Source: a bacterium (lineage in GTDB: Bacteria; Zixibacteria; MSB-5A5; GN15; FEB-12). Taken from it: a stretch of 5,607 nt of DNA. The DNA lies in assembly GCA_030612965.1 (NCBI GenBank), contig JAUWMW010000160.1, forward strand, positions 1 through 5,607, in the 5' to 3' direction. Below the pieces are notes generated by a model. That model was not told where the DNA came from. It made no database searches and worked only from the letters and a program-made list of their open reading frames with translations. A program made the translations under genes and the position numbers. This document shows positions 1-5,027 of this stretch, in pieces. How positions within the stretch are numbered: position 1 is the first letter of the stretch; each line of letters starts with the position of its first letter.

Positions 1-770
1 TACCGATCCTCCCACTTCGGGGGGCGTTTTTCCATGAAAGCCGACAAGCCCTCGTGGGCGTCTTTGGTTGTCATCATCTCTTTGAGATAGATCTGCTCGA
101 CCTCCGAGATCGCCTTTCCAAACGGTTTGCCGAGTCCGGCGCGCGTTGCCTTTTTGGTCAATCGCAGGATCGCCGCGGAGTTGCCGGTCAACCGTGCCAG
201 CCATTGTTCGCAATCCTTAGCGAACTCCTCACGCGGAAAAATCCGGCTCACCAGGCCGATCGTCCTCGCTTCTTCAGCTTTGATGACGTCGCCGGTCAAC
301 AGCAGGTCATACATCGGCTTCAGATGGCCGAAGTGCGGAAACTCCGCGGCCGCCACCGGCGGGAAGACGCCCACTTTGATTTCCGGCTGACCGAACTTGA
401 CTCCGGCCGCGGCGATCACCATGTCGCAGAAACAGGCCAGTTCACACCCGCCCCCGAGGGCTGCCCCATGAACGAAGGCTACTGTTGGACACTGGAAATC
501 ATCCAGTAGACGGAACATCCGGTGGAACACGCCGATCATCTTGTCAACCAGGTCGTCCGTGTGCTCGCTGACATCGACACCGGCCGAGAACGCCTTGCCG
601 GTCGCTTTAATCACCAGCGCCTTGAGATCGCTACCGCTGTCAAGCGATGCCAGGGCGTCATTGATCTCTTCCATCATGGCGATGTTGAGGACGTTCAAAT
701 CTTCACGCCGGAGGGTTATGAACGCGACCTTCTCGGTCGTTTCAAACGCAATGTGAGAATAGGCGGACAT
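1..770 (-). CDS. Enoyl-CoA hydratase/isomerase family protein, dienoyl-CoA hydratase (Dch/BamR)-like; stop codon cut by window edge
   Basis: Crotonase-fold enzyme expected to add water across a double bond of an acyl-CoA in the cytoplasm. I translated the minus strand from the ATG at 768-770 and it stays open for 256 codons to the edge. The next codon begins TA, so a TAA or TAG stop just outside is likely; the visible end (EKRPPKWEDR) looks like a natural family C-terminus. Residues 61-66 (FSAGVD) form the oxyanion-hole region. Glu110 in LGGGCELA and Glu130 in KFGQPEIKVG sit 20 residues apart, as the two catalytic glutamates of true hydratases do. FSAGVDVSEH, GQPEIKVGVF and the C-terminal YLKEMMTTKDAHEGLSAF recall cyclohexa-1,5-diene-1-carbonyl-CoA hydratases more than generic crotonases; that comparison is from memory. 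It starts 5 bp after the thiolase stop with a GGGAGG Shine-Dalgarno inside the thiolase end, so it is the last visible gene of an operon. Hydratase class is confident; the dienoyl-CoA substrate is inference. Confidence 0.9.
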   Translation of the reverse strand, partial: MSAYSHIAFETTEKVAFITLRREDLNVLNIAMMEEINDALASLDSGSDLKALVIKATGKAFSAGVDVSEHTDDLVDKMIGVFHRMFRLLDDFQCPTVAFVHGAALGGGCELACFCDMVIAAAGVKFGQPEIKVGVFPPVAAAEFPHFGHLKPMYDLLLTGDVIKAEEARTIGLVSRIFPREEFAKDCEQWLARLTGNSAAILRLTKKATRAGLGKPFGKAISEVEQIYLKEMMTTKDAHEGLSAFMEKRPPKWEDR

Positions 771-775
771 TTTCG

Positions 776-1963
776 CTATGCCTCCCGCTTGATGAGCATG
801 GCCATCGATACGCCACCGCCACCACAGATAGCAGCCAGACCGGTCTCGCCGCCACGTGTCTTCAGAGCGTGATAGAGCGTGACGATTATGCGCGCACCTG
901 ATATCCCGGTCGGATGCCCCAGCGCAATCGCGCCGCCATGCACGTTCAGCTTATTGCGGTCCCAGCCCAGTACTTTCTCGTTGGAGAGAATCTGTACAGC
1001 AAACGCCTCGTTCACTTCGATCAGGTCGGGGTCGTTGATGCTCATGCCGGTTTTCTCCAGCACGGCCGGAATCGAGATACCGGGACCCTCACCCATCGTC
1101 GAGGGCCCAACGGCTATCGAGGAATAGGCGATGAGCGAAAACAGCGGCTTGATGCCGAGTGCGTTCGCCTTCTCTCGGCTCGTGAACACCAGCGCACAAG
1201 CACCGTCGGACATGCCGCAAGCGTTACCCGCGGTTACGGTGCCGCCTTCTTTGCGAAACACGGCTCTTAGTTTGGCCAGCTTTTCAACAGTCGTATCAGA
1301 TCGGGGGGTTTCATCTTTGTCAAATGTGATTGTTTCCTTGCGCGACTTGACTTCCACCGGCGTGATCTCTTCGTCGAACCAGCCTTCGTCCCTCGCTTTG
1401 ACCGCTTTCTGATGCGATTCGAAAGCGAATTGGTCCTGATCAGCGCGCGGTATCTTGTACTTGTCGACGAGGTTCTCAGCGGTTGTACCCATCCCCTGTC
1501 CAATCAAGGGGTCGATCGAGTCCGACCAGCCGTCTTCGAGTTTTTTGTCACCCATTTTGAACCCGCTCCAGCGCGTGTTCTTGAGCAAATACGGAATGGT
1601 CGACATCGAATCGAACCCACCGATCAGAACGATCTCGGAATCACCCAGCCGGATCGACTGGCTGGCCAACTGGATCGCCTTCATTCCCGAGGGGCAGGCC
1701 ATGTTAATGGTCTGGGTTGGCACCGACTCCGGGATACCACCCCGCACCGCGGCCGTGCGCGACGGGTTGGGCCCGTTGCCGGCCTGACGACAACTGCCGA
1801 GAATGACGTCATCGATATCATCAGGCTTCACACCGGCACGCTTCACTGCCTCGGCAACGGCAGCAGCACCGATATCGTAGGAAGCCGTGCTTTTCAATGT
1901 GCCACCGAAACGGCCCATCGGTGTCCGGCAGGCTGATATACAAACTATGTCTTTGAGTTCCAT
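776..1963 (-). CDS. Thiolase (acetyl-CoA C-acyltransferase / acetoacetyl-CoA thiolase)
   Basis: Cytoplasmic thiolase of 395 residues, the usual length, which cleaves a 3-oxoacyl-CoA with CoA or condenses two acetyl-CoA. The catalytic set is complete: nucleophile Cys90 in NMACPSGMKA, the NEAF loop at 318-321, His350 in GGAIALGHPTG, and Cys380 in AICGGGG. These residues mark a conventional degradative/biosynthetic thiolase rather than a lipid-transfer (SCP2-like) or 3-ketoacyl-ACP synthase relative. A small deviation is GGFDSMS at 115-121, where many family members have GGxExMS. The ATG at 1961-1963 is preceded by AAGGA with a 6-nt gap, which supports this start. It lies 26 bp after the SDR stop and 5 bp before the Dch-like gene, so the three are probably co-transcribed. 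Chain-length preference cannot be read from the sequence; it could serve acetoacetyl-CoA or the final thiolysis of a ring-derived 3-oxoacyl-CoA. Confidence 0.95.
   Translation of the reverse strand: MELKDIVCISACRTPMGRFGGTLKSTASYDIGAAAVAEAVKRAGVKPDDIDDVILGSCRQAGNGPNPSRTAAVRGGIPESVPTQTINMACPSGMKAIQLASQSIRLGDSEIVLIGGFDSMSTIPYLLKNTRWSGFKMGDKKLEDGWSDSIDPLIGQGMGTTAENLVDKYKIPRADQDQFAFESHQKAVKARDEGWFDEEITPVEVKSRKETITFDKDETPRSDTTVEKLAKLRAVFRKEGGTVTAGNACGMSDGACALVFTSREKANALGIKPLFSLIAYSSIAVGPSTMGEGPGISIPAVLEKTGMSINDPDLIEVNEAFAVQILSNEKVLGWDRNKLNVHGGAIALGHPTGISGARIIVTLYHALKTRGGETGLAAICGGGGVSMAMLIKREA
781..786 (-). promoter_or_regulatory. Shine-Dalgarno GGGAGG of the Dch-like gene
   Basis: GGGAGG on the minus strand sits 10 nt before the ATG at 768-770 and lies in the last sense codons of the thiolase. 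This supports the chosen start and coupled translation of the two genes. Confidence 0.7.
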
Positions 1964-1969
1964 CTATAT

Positions 1970-1974
1970 TCCTT
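1970..1974 (-). promoter_or_regulatory. Shine-Dalgarno AAGGA of the thiolase
   Basis: AAGGA on the minus strand ends 6 nt before the ATG at 1961-1963, in the 26-bp gap after the SDR stop. It fixes the thiolase start and leaves little room for a separate promoter. Confidence 0.7.
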
Positions 1975-1989
1975 CCCTTGGTATAGTTA

Positions 1990-2736
1990 TCAGATATACT
2001 GGCCACCGTCGATTTTGATCACTTCGCCGGTGATGTGGCGCGATTCCTCGCTGCACAGGAACGCAATCACCGAGGCGCATTCCTCCGGTGTGCCCAACCG
2101 TGCCAACACTGTTTCGTCGACCGCCTTTTGCTTCACATCATCGGGAAGGTCGGCCATCATATCGGTCAGGATCATACCGGGTGCGACGGCGTTGACATTT
2201 ACTGATGCTCTACCCAACTCTTTGGCCACCGCTTTGGTCAGGCCGATAATTCCCGCTTTGGCCGCGGAGTAGTTGGCCTGGCCGAATTTGCCGCGCAGGC
2301 CGTTGATGGAGGTGACGTTGACGATCCGACCGGACTTCTGACCGCGAAAATGCGGCGCTACCGCCCGGATGAAACTGAAGTACCCCTTGAGGTCGGTGTC
2401 AAGAACCGTGTCCCACATTTCCTCAGTCATTTTCCAGATGACACCATCCCAGTTGACGCCGGCGTTGTTGACGAGGATACCGAGGTCCCCGAACTCGGCC
2501 AGCACTTGCTCGACCATCTTGCCGACCTCGTCGTGGTTGGACACGTCGCATTTGATAGCCAGCGCTTTGCGTCCCTCGGCGCGAATCTGGTCAGCCAGGG
2601 CGTTGGCTTCGTCGGCGTGTTTGCGGTAGTTGACGGCGACGTCGGCGCCGCATTGGGCCAGATACAGAGCGGTCGCGGAACCGATACCGAGCGATGACCC
2701 GGTGACGATGGCCGCTTTGCCGGTTAGATCAAACAT
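1990..2736 (-). CDS. Short-chain dehydrogenase/reductase, acetoacetyl-CoA reductase (PhaB/FabG)-like
   Basis: Classical SDR of 248 residues that interconverts a 3-hydroxyacyl and a 3-oxoacyl thioester with a nicotinamide cofactor. The Rossmann glycine motif TGSSLGIG is at 12-19, NNAG at 90-93, and catalytic Ser143, Tyr156 and Lys160 (YSAAK) are all present. The segment SINGLRGKFGQANYSAAKAG at 143-162 resembles PhaB acetoacetyl-CoA reductases, and the position after the second strand (NYRK, 36-39) is basic, which usually goes with NADP(H). The Asn of the catalytic tetrad is replaced by Asp115 (DTDLKG). The C-terminus (ITGEVIKIDGG) is family-typical. The ATG at 2734-2736 has an AGGAG Shine-Dalgarno 8 nt upstream. 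Next to a thiolase and crotonase-fold genes, it most likely acts on CoA esters rather than acyl carrier protein. A BadH-like role on an alicyclic hydroxyacyl-CoA is possible but not shown. Confidence 0.93.
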   Translation of the reverse strand: MFDLTGKAAIVTGSSLGIGSATALYLAQCGADVAVNYRKHADEANALADQIRAEGRKALAIKCDVSNHDEVGKMVEQVLAEFGDLGILVNNAGVNWDGVIWKMTEEMWDTVLDTDLKGYFSFIRAVAPHFRGQKSGRIVNVTSINGLRGKFGQANYSAAKAGIIGLTKAVAKELGRASVNVNAVAPGMILTDMMADLPDDVKQKAVDETVLARLGTPEECASVIAFLCSEESRHITGEVIKIDGGQYI

Positions 2737-2744
2737 ATATGTAT

Positions 2745-2749
2745 CTCCT
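2745..2749 (-). promoter_or_regulatory. Shine-Dalgarno AGGAG of the SDR gene
   Basis: AGGAG on the minus strand with an 8-nt spacer to the ATG at 2734-2736. It is the clearest ribosome-binding site in the window and supports independent initiation after the 96-bp gap. Confidence 0.8.
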
Positions 2750-2805
2750 AGTTCATTTCATGTACTTGGAACAGCCTTCGGTCCCATGTACGACAACCAT
2801 GTGAG

Positions 2806-2820
2806 TCGGCCGCAGGCCGA
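2806..2820. repeat. Small hairpin in the BamA-like/SDR gap
   Basis: TCGGCC (2806-2811) and GGCCGA (2815-2820) flank a 3-nt centre, giving a 6-bp stem in the 96-bp gap between the BamA-like gene and the SDR gene. No T-run follows on the minus strand, so it does not look like an intrinsic terminator. It could attenuate or stabilise the transcript, or be chance in GC-rich DNA. Confidence 0.45.
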
Positions 2821-2832
2821 AAGAGTAACTTG

Positions 2833-3792
2833 TTACCCCTCCAGCTTGGCGCCGCACACGCCACAGAACTTGTGCAGACCGGGAAGCTGGGTAGCGCCGC
2901 ACTTGGGGCAGGTCAGCTTGTAAGGTCCATACTTGAATTCCGAGGAACCACCATCGGCGGCCCGCTGGCGCAAGCCCATGTAGTCCGACGGGCGCTTCTC
3001 GACAAACGACGCCATCCCTTCGTTCGGCTCCCATGAAGCGAAATGCAGGGTCAGCCAGTCGCGAGCGTGCCCGATTGTATTGTACCAGACCTGTTCTTTC
3101 CAAAAATTGACCTGAGTCTTGGTGTATCGCATGCACTCCGGGAATTTGTTGAGCAACTTCTTAGCCATCTCGGCGCAGGCGTCGTCGAGTTGGGCGCGCG
3201 GGACCACCTTATTAACCAGACCCCAGTCGAGCGCCTTGTCAGCGGGAATTTTCTCGTTGAGGTAGAGAATCTCGCGAGCACGGCGGTCACCCACCACGAT
3301 CGGTAGCCACTGAGTCGCGCCACCGCAGGCGACGGAGCCGACGTTTGTGCCGATCTGACCGATGTAGGTGTCGTCGGCCATGATCGAGAGATCGCAGGCC
3401 AGATGCGACTCATTGCCGCCGCCGACCGCCATGCCGTTAAGGCGACAGATGACCGGCTTGCCGCATTTGAAGATGGATTCGATGTAACCGGCGAATATCG
3501 CCATGTACTTGAAGTAGTCGCGCGGCCTTTGTGTGTAGTAGGAGGCGTATTCCTTTACGTCACCACCGGTGCAGAACGCTTTGTCACCGGCGCCGGTGAA
3601 AATGATAACACCGACCGCATCGTCCCAGGTGGCGTCGGTGAAGGCCTGAGTGAGTTCCATCAGGCAGGATGTGCTGTATGCGTTGTAGTATTTCGGCCGA
3701 TTGATCGTGACGGTTGCGACCCAATCCTTCTTCTCGTAGAGAACTTCCTTGAAGCCGTATTCTGCCGGGTCTTTGGGCTGAAAGAACTGCAT
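2833..3792 (-). CDS. Crotonase-fold protein resembling BamA/Oah ring-opening hydrolase, with C-terminal zinc ribbon
   Basis: Protein of 319 residues: a crotonase domain (about 15-270) joined by a short linker to a zinc ribbon. The core has AFCTGGDVKEYASYY (72-86), KPVICRLNGMAVGGGNE (112-128) and IGQIGTNVGSVACGGAT (144-160). Glu128 keeps the first hydratase glutamate, but the second is Gly148. This pattern is shared by MenB, BadI and BamA, which make or break C-C bonds. GGATQWLP and the later FPECM and RDWLTLH resemble 6-oxocyclohex-1-ene-1-carbonyl-CoA hydrolase (BamA/Oah) more than MenB, as I recall those sequences. It is shorter than BamA (about 375 residues) and seems to lack BamA's insertion after VVP. 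The tail has Cys295, Cys298, Cys310 and Cys313 (CPKC-x11-CGVC), a probable structural Zn site not usual in crotonases. ATG at 3790-3792 follows an AAGAGGG Shine-Dalgarno. It is the first gene of the CoA cluster. Fold is confident; substrate is inference. Confidence 0.9.
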   Translation of the reverse strand: MQFFQPKDPAEYGFKEVLYEKKDWVATVTINRPKYYNAYSTSCLMELTQAFTDATWDDAVGVIIFTGAGDKAFCTGGDVKEYASYYTQRPRDYFKYMAIFAGYIESIFKCGKPVICRLNGMAVGGGNESHLACDLSIMADDTYIGQIGTNVGSVACGGATQWLPIVVGDRRAREILYLNEKIPADKALDWGLVNKVVPRAQLDDACAEMAKKLLNKFPECMRYTKTQVNFWKEQVWYNTIGHARDWLTLHFASWEPNEGMASFVEKRPSDYMGLRQRAADGGSSEFKYGPYKLTCPKCGATQLPGLHKFCGVCGAKLEG

Positions 3793-3796
3793 TTTT

Positions 3797-3803
3797 CCCT
3801 CTT
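3797..3803 (-). promoter_or_regulatory. Shine-Dalgarno AAGAGGG of the BamA-like gene
   Basis: AAGAGGG on the minus strand lies 4 nt before the ATG at 3790-3792 (5 nt from its GAGG core). It is purine-rich and acceptable as a ribosome-binding site. It supports the start used, giving an N-terminus of MQFFQPKDPAEYGF ahead of the crotonase core. Confidence 0.6.
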
Positions 3804-3854
3804 CCGTGTTATGTGTTTCTCTCTCTTATGTGCTGTGGCAATGGCATATTTTTC

Positions 3855-3875
3855 CCGGACGGCCGGTCGGTCCGG
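3855..3875. repeat. Hairpin CCGGAC/GTCCGG
   Basis: CCGGAC (3855-3860) and GTCCGG (3870-3875) form a 6-bp stem around a 9-nt GC-rich loop, about 60 bp upstream of the BamA-like start. On the plus strand a run of five T follows at 3882-3886, but no plus-strand gene precedes it. The segment 3862-3870 is also the reverse complement of 3914-3922, so an alternative long-range pairing exists. Confidence 0.5.
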
Positions 3876-3909
3876 CGCAGTCTTTTTCTCTGGTAGTGCC
3901 CCAAGTTAG

Positions 3910-3925
3910 TCAGCCGACCGGCTGA
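3910..3925. repeat. Hairpin TCAGCC/GGCTGA
   Basis: TCAGCC (3910-3915) and GGCTGA (3920-3925) pair around GACC. Its centre (3914-3922) can instead pair with 3862-3870 over 9 bp, so the two structures are mutually exclusive. Confidence 0.5.
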
Positions 3926-4011
3926 GGGCAAGCGGAATTTGGAGCGGGGACGCGCGCAACCGTCGCCGCTTGAGCGTTATTGATGTTCACGGCTATGGTT
4001 GTTTGGGTGCG

Positions 4012-4030
4012 GTCAGGCGATTCGCCTGAC
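4012..4030. repeat. Near-perfect palindrome, GTCAGGCG arms
   Basis: GTCAGGCGA (4012-4020) and TCGCCTGAC (4022-4030) are perfect reverse complements around one central base. As a hairpin this is an 8-bp stem with a 3-nt loop. Its GTCAGG arm start is shared with the element at 4163, suggesting the same repeat family, but the GTAG flank is missing here. Confidence 0.6.
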
Positions 4031-4053
4031 GGCCATGAAGTTCGAAGCCAGGC

Positions 4054-4078
4054 GTCGGGCGGGCTCGCCCGACACTAC
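4054..4078 (-). repeat. Palindromic repeat with GTCGGGCG arms and CTAC flank
   Basis: GTCGGGCG (4054-4061) and CGCCCGAC (4066-4073) form an 8-bp stem with a 4-nt loop. On the minus strand it is preceded by GTAGT, so it has the same layout (GTAG, then G-starting stem) as the two elements at 4159-4218. It is probably a third, more diverged member of that family. Confidence 0.6.
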
Positions 4079-4117
4079 CATCGCATGACGGGTTTACCAA
4101 CAAGCCCCGAGGTCCGG

Positions 4118-4146
4118 GCCACCCACGGCCGCCGGCCACGAGTGGC
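4118..4146. repeat. Imperfect hairpin, GCCAC...GTGGC
   Basis: Arms of 13 nt (4118-4130 and 4134-4146) pair at 10 of 13 positions around GCC, with mismatches in the middle of the stem. It may be a decayed palindromic element; alone it could be chance in GC-rich sequence. Confidence 0.4.
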
Positions 4147-4158
4147 TCCCATGAATTA

Positions 4159-4185
4159 GTAGGTCAGGTTCCTTGCGAACCTGAC
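4159..4185 (+). repeat. REP-like hairpin element, copy A
   Basis: The element consists of GTAG (4159-4162), stem GTCAGGTTC (4163-4171), loop CTTGC and stem GAACCTGAC (4177-4185): a perfect 9-bp stem with a 5-nt loop. It faces copy B across the 6-nt spacer GATGAC. The two copies are in opposite orientation, like paired repetitive extragenic palindromes. No associated transposase gene is visible. Confidence 0.75.
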
Positions 4186-4191
4186 GATGAC

Positions 4192-4218
4192 GGCGGGATC
4201 GCAGGGATCCCGCCCTAC
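4192..4218 (-). repeat. REP-like hairpin element, copy B, overlapping the yqeB stop codon
   Basis: Read on the minus strand this is GTAG, stem GGCGGGATC, loop CCTGC and stem GATCCCGCC. It matches copy A at 20 of 27 positions. Six of the seven differences form three compensatory base-pair changes, and the seventh is in the loop. Its GTAG provides the TAG stop of yqeB, so the hairpin forms right at the end of the yqeB reading frame in the mRNA. It lacks a U-tract. Confidence 0.75.
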
Positions 4219-5027
4219 AAAAGGTCTTTGCTCAGCACACCGAGCGCTTCGAGCACGCCGGCGGCGATGGCGTTGGCCTTGTCGGAGATGCGAAAACAGC
4301 GCTCCCACTCACCACGCGGGTCAATGTCGCCGATTTTCATACCGGAGGTTACCTTGACTCCAGTTTGTAGAAGTCCTCTCACAATACCGCCGATAGATGC
4401 CCTGACCGGTATCATATTCACCCAGCCTACCAAGTCACCGGCAACCACGGGGTCACCAATCTCGCAGCTACCGGCAAACAGGCCGTCGTTCGGCGCCCGC
4501 AGCACCCGGTCAAGATCGATGCCGTTTACTTTAGCAGGCACGCCCGTGTGCGGCTCGGGGGCGCCCTCGTAAATGACACGTCCCAGATTGTCACCACGGT
4601 TGGTTTCAATGACGGCGTGGCAGTTCTGTCCGGCGACAAACCCGGGACCCAAGCCGATCACGATAGGGGCAAGATCAAGCGAGCAGTCAGCCTCCTTTTT
4701 GAACATACGAGCGTCAATAAGCGCGGCTGGTTTCAATTCCGGCAGGAGCGTTGCATCCGGGTCAAAAAGTATCGGCACGAGGTGTGGCGCCAGCGCAACG
4801 GCGCTCTCAGTAGAATACACCATTCTGGCCGTGACGGTCTCGACAGCGACCTGCTCGTTGAGTAGTGCTTCTGCAAAACAAACAGTCCGTCTGACACAGG
4901 TGGGAGGCAACTTCTCCAGCGCGATCACCTCAAAGCCGCTCTTGAACAGTCGATGGATGACGCCTGAGGCCATCTCGCCGGCGCCGCGGACAACAACGCG
5001 CATAGCTGTAGGGGTTGAGTCTTTCAC
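4215..5027 (-). CDS. yqeB: YqeB/EF2563-family selenium-dependent molybdenum hydroxylase system protein
   Basis: Complete 270-residue member of the YqeB (EF2563) family. Such proteins are encoded beside selenium-dependent molybdenum hydroxylases, and their biochemical role in cofactor maturation is not settled. Recognisable segments in order are VVVRGAGEMASGV (11-23, nucleotide-binding-like glycine motif), CVRRTVCFAEA (44-54), ALIDARM (102-108), VIGLGPGFVAG (123-133), ETNRGDNLGRV (141-151), the IGDPV repeat region (190-194), IDPRGEW (235-241) and ISDKANAIAAGVLEA (247-261). The assigned start is GTG at 5025-5027, which overlaps the TGA of xdhC in a GTGA junction and implies translational coupling; there is no clear Shine-Dalgarno. 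An ATG at 5001-5003 would give a protein beginning MRVVVRGAG, also plausible since the family's glycine motif sits near the N-terminus. The TAG stop (4215-4217) lies inside a palindromic repeat. The family assignment is confident; the start is less so. Confidence 0.93.
   Translation of the reverse strand: MKDSTPTAMRVVVRGAGEMASGVIHRLFKSGFEVIALEKLPPTCVRRTVCFAEALLNEQVAVETVTARMVYSTESAVALAPHLVPILFDPDATLLPELKPAALIDARMFKKEADCSLDLAPIVIGLGPGFVAGQNCHAVIETNRGDNLGRVIYEGAPEPHTGVPAKVNGIDLDRVLRAPNDGLFAGSCEIGDPVVAGDLVGWVNMIPVRASIGGIVRGLLQTGVKVTSGMKIGDIDPRGEWERCFRISDKANAIAAGVLEALGVLSKDLL

Larger units (their letters stand above)
3793..4214. other. Palindrome-rich intergenic region without a recognised gene
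   Basis: This stretch of about 420 bp separates yqeB from the BamA-like gene. Open frames that cross it give no recognisable protein and mostly run into antisense of the neighbours. It holds at least six short inverted repeats, listed separately, of which the 4159-4218 pair is the most regular. The promoter of the downstream CoA operon should be here if the cluster is transcribed independently, but I see no convincing -35/-10 pair. I see no tRNA cloverleaf, transposase gene or CRISPR spacing. Confidence 0.75.

Noticed and set aside
54..872. Several overlapping plus-strand open frames (for example 54-509 and 522-872)
   Set aside because: They are antisense to the Dch-like gene, which has a full crotonase signature. 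Their translations show no recognisable domains, and open antisense frames are common in GC-rich genes.
2753..3136. Minus-strand open frame of 127 codons spanning the 3' part of the BamA-like gene and the following gap
   Set aside because: It is a different frame of a strongly conserved coding region, its product has no recognisable domain, and no convincing ribosome-binding site was found.
3855..3887. Possible intrinsic terminator on the plus strand (hairpin followed by five T)
   Set aside because: There is no plus-strand gene upstream, and the T-run is separated from the stem by several bases. On the minus strand the flanks are A-rich, not T-rich.
3793..3900. Sigma70-like promoter for the CoA operon
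   Set aside because: A TTGCCA hexamer is present on the minus strand near 3840, but no good -10 hexamer lies 16-18 nt downstream, so I do not call it.
3403..3909. Plus-strand open frame of 168 codons reaching into the intergenic region
   Set aside because: Most of it is antisense to the BamA-like gene and the remainder is low-confidence sequence over palindromes; no family is recognised.
3862..3922. Terminal inverted repeats of a small insertion element
   Set aside because: The 9-bp repeats enclose only 43 bp, there is no transposase and no target-site duplication was seen.
4159..4214. Terminator of the xdhC-yqeB operon
   Set aside because: The hairpins are strong but no U-tract follows on the minus strand; the repeated, covarying structure is better explained as a palindromic repeat family. 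Some effect on 3' ends is still possible.
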